DNA of 64,000 bases from Amazonocrinis nigriterrae CENA67 (GCF_016056305.1 NZ_JAECZC010000024.1:14831-78830), one strand, 5' to 3'. Counted from the stretch's first letter, positions 45,886 through 55,465 are shown. Notes: generated from the letters alone by a model not told the origin. Program-made: numbers and translations.

Positions 45886-46968
45886 ATGACTCGAAATAGA
45901 AAAAAATCGTCCGGGTTTAAGTGTGAGCATCCACAGATCAACAGATGCCCGATTTGTTGTATCGTACCACCTCACATACTTAAAAATGTTGTCGTGAATG
46001 GCAACCCCCAGCAGCGTAGTTGGGCTTTTCATACATTAGATGTTTCTGCACAACTTCGTGGGCGTAGAGACGTAGTAGGTAGTATATCGTTTGCACCTTC
46101 TCCTGGTGAGAAACGCCGCACAATTTACGATGCCAAAAATGGCCAGCAACTGCCTGGCACACTGGTGCGTGGTGAAGGAAGCCCTCCCTGCGGTGACGAA
46201 GCAGCGGATGAAGCCTACGATGCTGCTGGTGCTACTTATGACTTGTTTTATGAGTTATTCGATCGCAACTCTATTGATGATAAGGGACTGCGTTTAGACT
46301 CCACTGTGCATTATGGTGTCAAATATGACAACGCCTTTTGGAACGGCGACCAAATGGTTTATGGAGATGGCGACGGAGAACTATTCCAGCGCTTCACTAA
46401 ATCAATTGATGTGATTGCACATGAATTAACTCATGGTGTAACTCAGCATGAAGCTGGACTCCAGTATTATGGAGAACCTGGGGCATTAAATGAGTCGTTT
46501 TCTGATGTGTTCGGTTCCTTGGTAAAACAAAAGGCCAAAAATCAAACAGCCCAAGAAGCAGACTGGATCATTGGCGAGGGACTTTTAGCATCGAGTGTTA
46601 AGGGTGTTGGCATCCGCTCTATGAGAGAACCGGGGACAGCCTACGATGACGATGTAATGGGTAAAGACCCCCAACCGTGGCATGTGAAAGATAAATATAC
46701 TGGTGAGGATGATAACGGTGGGGTACACATCAACTCAGGTATTCCTAACCATGCTTTTTATCTAGCAGCGGTTGAGATTGGTGGCTATGCTTGGGAAAAA
46801 GCTGGTAAAATCTGGTACATAGGTTTGCGCGATCGCCTGCGTGCCGATTCAGATTTTAAAAAAGCTGCCAACGTCACTATTAAAATTGCTGGCGAACTCT
46901 ACGGTGACGGGAGTAATGAGCAAAAAGCTGTTCAGAACGCTTGGCAAAAGGTAGGGGTTAAGAGTTAG
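45886..46968 (+). CDS. M4-family (thermolysin-like) zinc metalloprotease
   Basis: 360 residues from ATG 45886, 10 bp after AGGAG; a TTG at 45850 is less likely. The zinc site is complete: His179-Glu-Leu-Thr-His183 in VIAHELTHGV and Glu203 in GALNESFSDVFG. The later GVHINSGIPNHAFYLAA holds the substrate-binding His. There is no signal peptide and only a short N-terminal part with Cys-Pro-x-Cys-Cys, as in protealysin-like enzymes, which have short propeptides. How it is exported, if at all, is not shown. It probably cleaves before hydrophobic residues. Confidence 0.92.
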   Translation: MTRNRKKSSGFKCEHPQINRCPICCIVPPHILKNVVVNGNPQQRSWAFHTLDVSAQLRGRRDVVGSISFAPSPGEKRRTIYDAKNGQQLPGTLVRGEGSPPCGDEAADEAYDAAGATYDLFYELFDRNSIDDKGLRLDSTVHYGVKYDNAFWNGDQMVYGDGDGELFQRFTKSIDVIAHELTHGVTQHEAGLQYYGEPGALNESFSDVFGSLVKQKAKNQTAQEADWIIGEGLLASSVKGVGIRSMREPGTAYDDDVMGKDPQPWHVKDKYTGEDDNGGVHINSGIPNHAFYLAAVEIGGYAWEKAGKIWYIGLRDRLRADSDFKKAANVTIKIAGELYGDGSNEQKAVQNAWQKVGVKS

Positions 46969-47098
46969 GAGGCGCGGAGTTAACAGTTAGGAGTGAGGTG
47001 TGAGGAGTTAACAATGAGAATTCATAGTTTCCAACTGCTAATTTCTAATTAGTAAGTTTTAATTCCCAAATCCTAGCTTTTAACTCCTAACTCCTAAA
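46965..47098. repeat. GTTAGGAG / CTCCTAAC repeats between convergent genes
   Basis: TTAGGAG units at 46965-47005 and their complement (ACTCCTAA) at 47085-47097 can pair across the gap. They may serve as a bidirectional stop for the converging protease and BtuF-like genes. Confidence 0.6.
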
Positions 47099-47101
47099 TT
47101 T

Positions 47102-48028
47102 TTACAACAGTTCCCAGGCTGTTCCTTTGTAGCCATATTCAAAAATCTCAGGATGCAAAATTTCTGCCAAAATTTCCAAAGAATCCACTAGTCGCGGCCC
47201 TGGGCGATTAAAGTAAGAATTCCCATCAGTAATGTAGACTCTGCCAGACTTAGTAGCGTGGAGTTTTTGCCACTCTGGACGTTGAGTTAACACCTGGGCT
47301 TCAGTGCGAGTGCGATTTAAATCAAAGCCACAGGGCATAAAAATAATTACATCTGGATTGGTGGCTATTAAAGTCTCCCACTCCAACTGAGGAGAAGGCT
47401 TACCTGTAACGCTAAACAGTGACTGTCCGCCAGCCAAGTTAACTAATTCGGGAATCCAATTTGCAGCAGTCATCAAAGGATCAGTCCACTCAATGCAAGC
47501 GACTGCGGGAAGTTCTGTTAAACTCAGTCCTTGGATTCTTTGCTGACAAATTTTGACACGAGCTTCTAAGTTTTCTAGTATCTTTACTGAGTCTACATTG
47601 AAGACGTTGCCTACTCGTTCAATATCAGTCCAAATATCCTGGAGAACATTCGGTTGTAAAGAAATAATCTCTGGTGAACTATGGATGAGGCTAGCAACTG
47701 CTTTTTCAACTTCATGGAAACTGACAGCACAGACATCACACTGGTCTTGAGTGATAATGTGGGTAGGCTGTAATTCCTCTAAAACATCTGTTTTGATTTG
47801 ATAGATACTAAGAGCAGATTGTAACAAATTGTTTACTTCATCGTGAATATCGCCACTCTTAGCATTAGAGTTCAAACGTGGTTGGGTACAAATGGGGCGA
47901 TTTTGGATTTCTGGAGGGTAATCACATTCATGCGATCGCCCCACAATGGCACTAGCCAGCCCAAGTTTAGCTAGAATCTCCGTTCCACCAGGAATCAAAG
48001 AAACAATTCTCACACTACTATTTGTCAT
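47102..48028 (-). CDS. BtuF-like cobalamin/Fe-siderophore-type binding protein, without signal peptide
   Basis: 308 residues with the two-lobed helical-backbone binding fold of BtuF/TroA type: RIVSLIPGGTEILAKLGL at the start, TDPLMTAANWIPELVNLAGG at the second lobe, and NPDVIIFMPCGFDL near the ligand cleft. The DQCDVCAVSFHEVE motif is typical of the cytosolic cobalamin-binding group. No signal peptide or lipobox precedes the domain, so it is probably not the binding protein of an ABC importer. No permease gene is near. The role in corrinoid handling is inferred from family. Confidence 0.8.
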   Translation of the reverse strand: MTNSSVRIVSLIPGGTEILAKLGLASAIVGRSHECDYPPEIQNRPICTQPRLNSNAKSGDIHDEVNNLLQSALSIYQIKTDVLEELQPTHIITQDQCDVCAVSFHEVEKAVASLIHSSPEIISLQPNVLQDIWTDIERVGNVFNVDSVKILENLEARVKICQQRIQGLSLTELPAVACIEWTDPLMTAANWIPELVNLAGGQSLFSVTGKPSPQLEWETLIATNPDVIIFMPCGFDLNRTRTEAQVLTQRPEWQKLHATKSGRVYITDGNSYFNRPGPRLVDSLEILAEILHPEIFEYGYKGTAWELL

Positions 48029-48271
48029 GACTCCACCTCCACAACAGCTACTATTACTTCAATTCTTACAAATTTTTACTTTTCGAGTATCTTTCCCTAG
48101 AAGAATGCGTTGCTGTTTTGGTAGTCAACACTAACTTGTCAAGTAATTCTTAAGAAATTAGGCATAAATCACCAGACGTAATACTTGAACAAGTAATATT
48201 TATTACTAAATATAATAAAATAAATTGCTAGCTTAACTTAATGTTCTTAATTCTGTGAAAAAATCAGTATC

Positions 48272-48375
48272 CTAATTACTTACTTTGAACAACTCGCCCA
48301 AAGCCTTATCAAATCCAGCTTTTGATTCATGAAGTGTTTTTTCATTCGTAGCGAGGGGGTTTAATATTTTTAACT
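48272..48375 (-). pseudogene. Possible 3' remnant of a lost gene
   Basis: Reading on the minus strand, NEKTLHESKAGFDKALGELFK ends at TAA-type stop 48272. The text is plausible protein but is cut on its upstream side by the GC-rich repeat cluster. It matches no family I know. It may be the tail of a gene truncated when the repeats arrived, or chance. Confidence 0.25.
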
Positions 48376-48590
48376 TTTGAACGGCAGTTGCTACAACGGG
48401 GAGGCAGTGCGGCCAAGAGGGGGTCTCCACCCACGCCACTTCCTTCAACGGGGGAGACCGCCGCAACGGAGTGGCTCCCCATAAGCAACTGCCGTGGGAA
48501 CCCCAACGGACAGTTCGCTCAAGTCGGGAACCCGCCCACGCAACTGTCCTTTGCAACGCACTGCCTCCTTTTAACTTTTGACTTCCCACT
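48376..48590. repeat. REP-like repeat cluster
   Basis: GC-rich inverted modules: GGCAGTTGC near 48382 with GCAACTGCC near 48485, GGAGGCAGTGCG near 48400 with CGCACTGCCTCC near 48557, and ACGCCACTTCCTTCAACGGG. They form a nested fold of about 200 bp. Same class as the 108-bp repeat (CGCCACTTGCTTCAAGCCGG) at 19.0 and 20.9 kb. Minus-strand and plus-strand open frames through it are not genes. Confidence 0.8.
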
Positions 48591-48604
48591 CGTAGGGCGC
48601 TCAT

Positions 48605-49147
48605 TTATCATCATGGGCGAATTTGCTCTTTTGCTGATGTCTTTATAAAGTAGCTAGATAAGCGTCGCTCTCGCAATCAAGCTAGTTTATAGCTAATAAA
48701 CATGAAATATAAAATAATTAACCCTCTGCCGTTTCCTGACAATTACATAGCAGCTCGAGCTTCAGCTTTAGATTTATTCTTTAAGACTGATGCAAAGTTA
48801 ATGTATTTCATGTTATTTCAAAGCAGGCATAAAGCACAATATCAGACTATCTCTTACCCAAAGTTTCAGATGATTCAGGAATTGTTAGAAGTTATACGTA
48901 CTTTTATTCTGCAACTTAGTTTACTTCCACTCAATCTATCTTGGAAATATAGTAAATATTTAAACATTATTTCTTGTTGGCGTAGGCTCATAACACTGTG
49001 GCAACACTCGCTCTTTCATACCATAAAATTTATAACCCAAGAGCAACTGGTTTTTCCAGGCAGCTGCATTTACTGCGAAGCATAACCCGAATAATAGGCT
49101 ATAGTAGAGTACCTGAAGGATGAGTCAAGAGGTATCGCTAGCTTCCA
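48605..49147. other. Intergenic region before the hybrid kinase
   Basis: A 127-codon plus-strand frame (48702-49085) exists, but its product is low in complexity, has no ribosome site and no resemblance to any family, so no gene is called. The region could hold the decayed 5' part of the kinase gene that follows. Confidence 0.35.
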
Positions 49148-51511
49148 ATGTGGCATTGTCTGATGAGCGATCTAGACAATGAAGTTGCAGAACTAATTAG
49201 CCAAAATTACTTTGAACTTACCAACACAAGAAAATCACAAAATTGGATGAGAACAAATATACCTGACCGTTGTGAAAAACCCTGTAAAGAAATTGTAGTT
49301 GCAAAAGACGGTTCTACTTTTCCCGTTGAACTGCAAAGTCAAGTGTTTTTTTACCAGAGGCGACAAACGCAAGTGATGGTAGTTAAAAATATTACAGAAG
49401 ACAAACAAGCTCAAGAGGCTTTGCAGATCAAGGAAAACGAACGCCGAAAACAAAGCCAAGCATTAGAGCAATTAGCAAAGAATAAAAACTTCCAAACAGG
49501 CAACCTAAATACGGCATTAAAGGAAATCACAGAAGTTGCAGCAAAGACACTTTTAGTGCAGCGAGTTGGCGTGTGGTTATACAACGAAGAACGCTCTGTA
49601 ATTCAATGCATCAATTTATATGATGTGAGTCAACAAGAGCATACCTTTGGTAGGTCTTTTTTAAAAGCGAATTATCCTATTTATTTTCAGGCTTTAGAAA
49701 CAGAACGCACTATTGCAGTAAATGATGCTATTAAAGACAAAAGAACCCAAGAATTATCCACATCTTATCTTTCTGTATTTGGCATCGCTTCGCTACTGCA
49801 TACACAAGTTTGGTTGGGGGGTAATTTAGTGGGAATAGTCAGTTATGAGCATTTTGGCAACATTCGCCAGTGGACATTAGAGGAAGAGAATTTTGCAGGC
49901 TCTATCGCAGATTGTGTGACAATAGCCATAGAAGCGAGTGAGCGCAACGCCGCACAAGAAGCACTGCGAAAAAGTGAGGCGCTATTTAGAGCGATTTTTG
50001 AGCGTTCCTCCATTGGCATCGGATTAATAGATATGAAAGCACGGATAGTAGATATTAATCCGGCGCTGTGTCAAATTTTGGGGTACAGCCGCCAAGAACT
50101 ATGCGGCAAGCGTTTTACAGATTACATTTCACACCAAAGAGGAGATTTAGCACTTTACAGACAACTCATTTCAGGAACGCGAAAAGACGCAAAGCGAGGA
50201 GTCAACAAAGATGGCATTGAAATTGAAAGACGCTTTTTGCATAAAGATGGTGAGTTAGTGTGGACTCACCTTTGTGTTTCGATAATTCCAGGCAGTGATG
50301 GTGAGCCTGAGTTTTTCCTGGCTATGGTTGAGGATATTACTGAACGCAAACAAACAGAATCAAAACTACGTGCTTCTCAATCAGCAGCAGAAGCTGGGAG
50401 TAGAGCAAAAAGTGAATTTTTGGCAACTATGAGCCATGAATTACGAACACCTCTTAATGCAATTATGGGCTTATCTCAGTTGTTGCAACAAGAAATTGTT
50501 GGCTCTCTCAATGAGAAACAAAAAGAATATATAAGTTGTATATATGGTAGTGGTGAACATCTGCTGGCAGTGATTAACGATATCCTTGACTTATCTAAGG
50601 TAGAAGCAGGCAAAGAAGAACTTTCTTTAATACCTTTATCAGTGCCAGAATTATGTAATTATGTTCTATCATCAGTGCGCGATCGCGCTTTAGCAAAGGG
50701 ATTAGTCATTACAAGTGAAATTGATCCAAAAGCTGATATCTGCATTGCTGATGCACGACGCCTCAAGCAAATGTTACTTAATCTGTTGACCAATGCCGTT
50801 AAATTTACCCCAGCAGGTCGGATATCTTTAACAATTAAAAAAGTGCCTCAAGGCATTACATTCACAGTTTCAGATACTGGTATTGGGATTGATCCAAATC
50901 AGTTTCAATTTCTCTTTGAACCGTTTAAACAACTGGATAGTAGGTTAAACCGCCAGTACGAGGGCACTGGCTTAGGTTTGGCTTTGACACGCAAACTAGC
51001 ACGTTTGCATGGTGGAGATGTGACAGTTGTATCAACTTTAGGAGAAGGCAGCCAATTCACATTGTTTTTGCCAGACCAAGCGCAAAAAGATGAGGGAGAT
51101 GAGGGAGATGAGGAAGTAATATTAACTCCTTCTGTTTCTATCTCTAAAAGACGCATCTTGATTGTAGAACAAGAAGAAAACACTGGTATTTTTTTGCAAG
51201 ATTATCTACAAATAATTGGTTATCAAGTCGAGTGGATCAACAACGGTGACAGCTTTTTAGAACAGGTACGAAGCTTCAAACCAGATTTAATTTTGTTGGA
51301 TGGTCAGTTAAGAGGAAATGTCTCTAGCTGGCATTTACTGAAAATAATCAGAGAAGAACCTGATCTGAAAAATTTGCCTGTAGTGATGACAAGTACTAAA
51401 GAACTGACTTTAGAAAAAGTTATTAATCTAGAATCTGGTGCTAATGAGTATCTCCTCAAGCCAATTCGTATAGTCCAATTAGAAACTATGCTGAAACAAT
51501 ATTTGAGTTGA
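49148..51511 (+). CDS. Hybrid histidine kinase (half PAS, GAF, PAS, kinase, receiver)
   Basis: 787 residues. It opens in the second half of a PAS domain (KEIVVAKDGSTFPVELQSQV, then VVKNITEDKQAQEAL), so the gene may be 5'-truncated. Then GAF (about 110-275), PAS (about 280-405, ending ITERKQTE), H-box TMSHELRTPLNAI (about 430), full ATP-binding domain (NLLTNAVKFTP, DTGIGI, GTGLGL) and a receiver. The receiver has Asp (LILLDGQL) and Lys (LLKPI), but its acidic pair is Glu-Glu (IVEQEE). A DEGDEGDEE linker before it is coded by tandem GATGAGGGA repeats (about 51091-51114). ATG 49163 is an alternative start. Confidence 0.88.
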   Translation: MWHCLMSDLDNEVAELISQNYFELTNTRKSQNWMRTNIPDRCEKPCKEIVVAKDGSTFPVELQSQVFFYQRRQTQVMVVKNITEDKQAQEALQIKENERRKQSQALEQLAKNKNFQTGNLNTALKEITEVAAKTLLVQRVGVWLYNEERSVIQCINLYDVSQQEHTFGRSFLKANYPIYFQALETERTIAVNDAIKDKRTQELSTSYLSVFGIASLLHTQVWLGGNLVGIVSYEHFGNIRQWTLEEENFAGSIADCVTIAIEASERNAAQEALRKSEALFRAIFERSSIGIGLIDMKARIVDINPALCQILGYSRQELCGKRFTDYISHQRGDLALYRQLISGTRKDAKRGVNKDGIEIERRFLHKDGELVWTHLCVSIIPGSDGEPEFFLAMVEDITERKQTESKLRASQSAAEAGSRAKSEFLATMSHELRTPLNAIMGLSQLLQQEIVGSLNEKQKEYISCIYGSGEHLLAVINDILDLSKVEAGKEELSLIPLSVPELCNYVLSSVRDRALAKGLVITSEIDPKADICIADARRLKQMLLNLLTNAVKFTPAGRISLTIKKVPQGITFTVSDTGIGIDPNQFQFLFEPFKQLDSRLNRQYEGTGLGLALTRKLARLHGGDVTVVSTLGEGSQFTLFLPDQAQKDEGDEGDEEVILTPSVSISKRRILIVEQEENTGIFLQDYLQIIGYQVEWINNGDSFLEQVRSFKPDLILLDGQLRGNVSSWHLLKIIREEPDLKNLPVVMTSTKELTLEKVINLESGANEYLLKPIRIVQLETMLKQYLS

Positions 51512-51534
51512 TAAAAAATTACAAAACTATAAAT

Positions 51535-51969
51535 TTATAATTTCTTCCTCATTTCCACATGAGGAATACCAGCTTCTGCAAATATTTCTCCTACCGCGAT
51601 AAAATCTAATTTTTCATACAAGCCTTTGATATATTCTTGAGCATGAACGACTACTTCTGAAATATTTTGACTAGCTATAACTAAGAGTGCCTTCTCCATA
51701 ATTCTCTTACCAATACCGTAGCCTCTAGCGTTAGATAAAACCGCAAGCCTTTCTACTTTGGCAGTTTGATCATCCAAATATCTAATTCTGGCAGTACCCA
51801 CAGCTTGCTCATCTAAATAAGCAATTAAATGCTGACATATATCATCTTTACCATCAAACTCTAAAGCCGAATCTACCCCTTGTTCATCCTGAAATACTGA
51901 TATTCTAATTTGTTGAATTGCAGCAAATTCTTCAGGCGACTCCACAACCTTAATAACCACATCCCTCAT
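51535..51969 (-). CDS. GNAT-family N-acetyltransferase
   Basis: 144 residues. The acetyl-CoA site is visible in VERLAVLSNARGYGIGKRIM (R/Q-x-x-G-x-G/A form, about residues 80-90), after strand VGTARIRYLDDQTAKV. The C-terminal part YIKGLYEKLDFIAVGEIFAE is typical of the ElaA/YjcF-like group with a similar IRISVFQDEQGV start. The acceptor is unknown. It converges with the hybrid kinase gene with 23 bp between the stops. Confidence 0.88.
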   Translation of the reverse strand: MRDVVIKVVESPEEFAAIQQIRISVFQDEQGVDSALEFDGKDDICQHLIAYLDEQAVGTARIRYLDDQTAKVERLAVLSNARGYGIGKRIMEKALLVIASQNISEVVVHAQEYIKGLYEKLDFIAVGEIFAEAGIPHVEMRKKL

Positions 51970-51971
51970 AA

Positions 51972-52008
51972 AAAAACTCTCTGCGTTCTCTGCGCCTCTG
52001 CGGTTCGA
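51972..52008. repeat. Unit of the ACCGCAGAGGCGCAGAG repeat family
   Basis: CTCTGCGTTCTCTGCGCCTC, then TGCGGTTCG, the complement of the block at 11393. It lies just upstream of the acetyltransferase gene start. Confidence 0.75.
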
Positions 52009-52082
52009 TAAAATAAGTAGGATATAGTACTAAGTATTGGGAACTGGGTATTAAAAAAACTCTTCCCCAGTCCCCAGTTTAA

Positions 52083-55067
52083 TTAATCCGCACCATCAAT
52101 TGGTGCAAAACCTTGACGCTGAATATTTTCCGTCACCGTGCGCGGTTCCAAAAACTGTAGCAGATAATCAGGGCCTCCAGCCTTAGAACCAACACCAGAA
52201 AGTTTGAATCCACCAAAAGGTTGCCGTGCAACAATAGCACCTGTAATGGTACGGTTAATGTATAAATTCCCCACTTCAAACTCTTCTTGTGCTTGCTGAA
52301 TGTGAGAAGGCGTTCTGGAATAAAGTCCGCCTGTTAAAGCGTAGTTAGTTCCATTGGCGACTGCTAAAGCTTCCGCAAAATCCTTCACCTTAGTTACCGC
52401 CAACACAGGGCCAAAAATTTCTTGCTGAGCAATTATGCCATTTGGTGGCACCTCACTAAAGATCACAGGCCCGATAAAATAACCTTGTTCTGGTGCTGGT
52501 AACTCCAAAGCCAATTGTGCTTCCGCCTTACCCTTCTCAATATACTCAAGGATGCGATCGCGCGCATTAGCATCAATTACCGGGCCGACTTGAGTACTAG
52601 GTAACTCCGCCTCGCCAATATTGAGTGATTTTGTCGCTTCCACCAACCGACGCACAAAAGCATCATAAATTGGTTCCACCACGATCGCCCGCGAACAAGC
52701 AGAACATTTTTGTCCGCTGTAACCAAATGCTGACTGTACCACACCTATAACAGCTTGGTCTAAATCAGCACTTTCATCAATAATGATGGCATTTTTACCC
52801 CCCATTTCTGCAATCACCCGCTTCATGTGCCTTTGTCCTGGTTTGAGCGTTGCAGCTTCCGCAAAAATCCTGCAACCCACCTCCTGAGAACCAGTAAAAG
52901 CAATCACATGAGTATCAGGGTGATTTACCAAATAAGCACCAACTTGCGAACCCTTACCAGGCACGTATTGAAAAACACCTTTAGGAATGCCAGCCTCTAC
53001 CAAAACTTCCGTGAATTTCGCCGCAATGACAGAAGAAGTTTCAGCAGGTTTGAGCAGAGTACAATTGCCAGTCACCAGCGCAGCCACAGTCATCCCGCAA
53101 GCGATCGCTAAAGGAAAATTCCAAGGAGAAATCACTACAGCAATTCCCCGCGGCTGGTAAATATAACGATTCGTCTCTCCCGCCACGTCATAAATTACAC
53201 CTAAATCCAACCGTTCCATCTCATCAGCATAATAGCGGCAGAAATCTATCGCCTCAGAAACCTCAGCATCCGCTTCCTTCACCGGCTTCCCGACTTCCAA
53301 AACAATCCAAGCAGAAAATTCAGCACGGCGTTGTTCCATCAACTCAGCAGCCTTTCGCAACACCCCAGCACGTTGCTTCGCCGGCGTCTTCCGCCAACCA
53401 GGAAAAGCCGCCTGAGCAGCCTGCATCGCCTCTTGCGCCTGTTCAACACTAATCAGCCCAACCTTCCCAATCACCTCACTAAAATTAGAAGGATTAACAG
53501 AATCAACACTCTCCTGCGTACTAACATACTCCCCATTAATCAAGGGTAGATACGTTTTACCAAACTCCCGGCGAACAGATCGAAAAGCCTCATCAGCCAC
53601 CTTCCTCTCCTCCACCACCGCATAATCCGTATCCGCCGCCCCAACAAACTTTAGATCTTCTTCTTTGCGCCTTTGCGCCTTTGCGTGAGACAATTCCACA
53701 TCCGGCGCTGCAATCAACTCCTCAACAGGCCGATTTTCCAGATTTTGCCGTAAAAAAGAACTATTAGCAGTATTTTCCAACAACCGCCGAATCAGATAAG
53801 CCATCCCTGGAAGCAACTCCCCATAGGGACAATAAACCCTTACCCGATAACCCCGATCAACCAAAGCCTTCGCCAACTTATCCCCCATCCCGTAAAGCAC
53901 CTGCATTTCAAAAGCACGGCGAGGGACATTTAAACTTTCAGCTATGGCTATAGCACGCGCTTGCGATCGCACATTATGGCTACCAATGGCAGCATACACA
54001 TATTGATGATTTTCCAACAACAACTGAGTAATCGCTTCAAAATTTGCATCACTCGCCGCTTTATCGTTATAAACCGGTTGTGGCCAATGTTTTTGTGCAG
54101 CCTTGATAGTTTCCTGATCCCAATATGCGCCTTTTACCAAACGGATAGTCAGAGGATAACCGCGTTGCTTCAACCAAGCAATCACATCCTTAGCATCTTC
54201 CTCACTATCCCGTAAATATGCTTGAATGGTAATGCCAATATCTGTACGTTGCCTAAACTCATCTTCCAGCAACAACTTTTTAAGAATATTTAGAATTAAA
54301 TCCTTATACGCATACTGTTCCATATCAAAATGCACAGATGCGCCTAATTCCTTAGCACGACGTAACAGAATGCGAATGCGATCGCTAACTCGTTCCTCGC
54401 TACCTTTAGCATCTAGAGCGTCAAATTGCGAGTAAAACGCCGTTAACTTCACAGAAACCTGGACTTTTGGTAATATTTCACCATCAGCCTCATCAATAGC
54501 CGGAATTTTTCCCCAGTGCTTCGATGCTTCTACCAATTGTTCCATCAACTCGACATAGCGTTCTAGATAAGACTGCGCCTCAGCTTCAGTAATCACCGCC
54601 TCACCCAATAAATCGATGGTGAAAGCCATTTTTTCTTTTCGCAGCCGTTCAACTGTTTTGATGACTTGTTTAATATTTTCACCAGAAATATATTTATGAG
54701 CTAATGTTTCCACAGCTGTATCAACAGTTGTAGCAGCAACTTGTGCCGGCATTGAGTCAGGGTTAGCATAGTTAAGTATGCCCTTCAAAGCTGCTGGTAA
54801 TTCTACTGACTCATCCCCCAGATATTCTTGTAAATGGGCAGCAATTTCCGGTTTACTGCGTAACGCTGGTAGAGTGTCAATAAAGCGAAATAATTGCACC
54901 CGCAAACCCGGATTACTCATCGCCCAAGCGAGTAATTTATCATCCCAACGCATCTGATCGCGCAAGTTAGCAAAAAAAGAGCGATTTTCTTGAGTTGCTG
55001 CGAGAAGTTGTTTAGCAATTTCTTGAGTTTTAGCTTCGTAGGTGCTTGTTTTTACTTGTAATACCAC
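52083..55067 (-). CDS. putA: Bifunctional proline dehydrogenase / P5C dehydrogenase
   Basis: 994 residues from GTG 55067 with AAGGAG upstream. The N-terminal 450 residues form the FAD-dependent proline dehydrogenase barrel (FTIDLLGEAVITEAEA, VSVKLTAFYSQFDALD, DMEQYAYKDLI, RLVKGAYWD). The C-terminal about 480 are the NAD-dependent aldehyde dehydrogenase that makes glutamate: PWNFPLAIACGM, ITGS-like AFTGSQEVG, EMGGKN, and the catalytic Cys in GQKCSAC. No N-terminal DNA-binding domain, so it is not a regulator like enterobacterial PutA. The linker contains LSHAKAQRRKEED, coded by a dispersed repeat (53658-53690). Often annotated pruA in cyanobacteria. Confidence 0.95.
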   Translation of the reverse strand: MVLQVKTSTYEAKTQEIAKQLLAATQENRSFFANLRDQMRWDDKLLAWAMSNPGLRVQLFRFIDTLPALRSKPEIAAHLQEYLGDESVELPAALKGILNYANPDSMPAQVAATTVDTAVETLAHKYISGENIKQVIKTVERLRKEKMAFTIDLLGEAVITEAEAQSYLERYVELMEQLVEASKHWGKIPAIDEADGEILPKVQVSVKLTAFYSQFDALDAKGSEERVSDRIRILLRRAKELGASVHFDMEQYAYKDLILNILKKLLLEDEFRQRTDIGITIQAYLRDSEEDAKDVIAWLKQRGYPLTIRLVKGAYWDQETIKAAQKHWPQPVYNDKAASDANFEAITQLLLENHQYVYAAIGSHNVRSQARAIAIAESLNVPRRAFEMQVLYGMGDKLAKALVDRGYRVRVYCPYGELLPGMAYLIRRLLENTANSSFLRQNLENRPVEELIAAPDVELSHAKAQRRKEEDLKFVGAADTDYAVVEERKVADEAFRSVRREFGKTYLPLINGEYVSTQESVDSVNPSNFSEVIGKVGLISVEQAQEAMQAAQAAFPGWRKTPAKQRAGVLRKAAELMEQRRAEFSAWIVLEVGKPVKEADAEVSEAIDFCRYYADEMERLDLGVIYDVAGETNRYIYQPRGIAVVISPWNFPLAIACGMTVAALVTGNCTLLKPAETSSVIAAKFTEVLVEAGIPKGVFQYVPGKGSQVGAYLVNHPDTHVIAFTGSQEVGCRIFAEAATLKPGQRHMKRVIAEMGGKNAIIIDESADLDQAVIGVVQSAFGYSGQKCSACSRAIVVEPIYDAFVRRLVEATKSLNIGEAELPSTQVGPVIDANARDRILEYIEKGKAEAQLALELPAPEQGYFIGPVIFSEVPPNGIIAQQEIFGPVLAVTKVKDFAEALAVANGTNYALTGGLYSRTPSHIQQAQEEFEVGNLYINRTITGAIVARQPFGGFKLSGVGSKAGGPDYLLQFLEPRTVTENIQRQGFAPIDGAD
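53658..53690. repeat. GCGCAAAGG-family repeat inside putA, in frame
   Basis: CTTTGCGCCTTTGCGCCTTT followed by GCGTGAGA on the plus strand. It codes for SHAKAQRRKE on the minus strand, between the two enzyme domains. The same unit occurs in intergenic DNA at 4.2, 11.4-11.6 and 52.0 kb. Confidence 0.85.
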
Positions 55068-55465
55068 TGTTAGTAATCTCCTTAATGTTGGGAATGGGGA
55101 ATTGGGAATTGGGAATTGGGAATTGGGTATTAGTTATTTCTCCCCCTGCTCCCCTGCTCCCTCATCTCCCCTACTCCGTCTTCTATTTTGACTCTTTAAT
55201 TTTGCTGCTACCACATATAAAACGTAACTCTACTGACGTTTTGTCCTAGAAAATTTTTACGTAAACTGTAATACAGTTTTACTGTGGTGCTGGTAAAGTA
55301 GCTAACCCTAGTCCGGAAACCACCGCAATAAGTATTTTTAATGTGTTTAAATTCCGATTTTTGCAAAAACTTAACTTTGATGTCTTTCATCATTTATTTT
55401 CAATTTATTAAAGCCATGAAACAAAGTATTTGCATTAATATTAATTAATAATTTGGAACAAAAAT
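55068..55465. repeat. Intergenic region with GGGAATT tandem repeats
   Basis: GGGAATTGGGAATTGGGAAT-type text at 55089-55125 and CTCCCCTGCTCCC-type text at 55142-55178. The remainder to 55465 is AT-rich, without a gene. It holds the divergent promoters of putA and the SDR operon. Confidence 0.75.

Noticed and set aside
48272-48604. 110-codon minus-strand frame
   Set aside because: Most of it translates the GC-rich repeat cluster. Only the last 30 codons look protein-like and are listed as a possible remnant.
48388-48648. 86-codon plus-strand frame through the repeat cluster
   Set aside because: Repeat-derived, no ribosome site, no similarity to known proteins.
48702-49085. 127-codon plus-strand frame before the hybrid kinase
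   Set aside because: No ribosome site, atypical composition and no motif. Not strong enough to call.
55208-55393. 61-codon minus-strand frame upstream of the SDR gene
   Set aside because: Short, AT-rich, no motif, and in the expected divergent promoter region.
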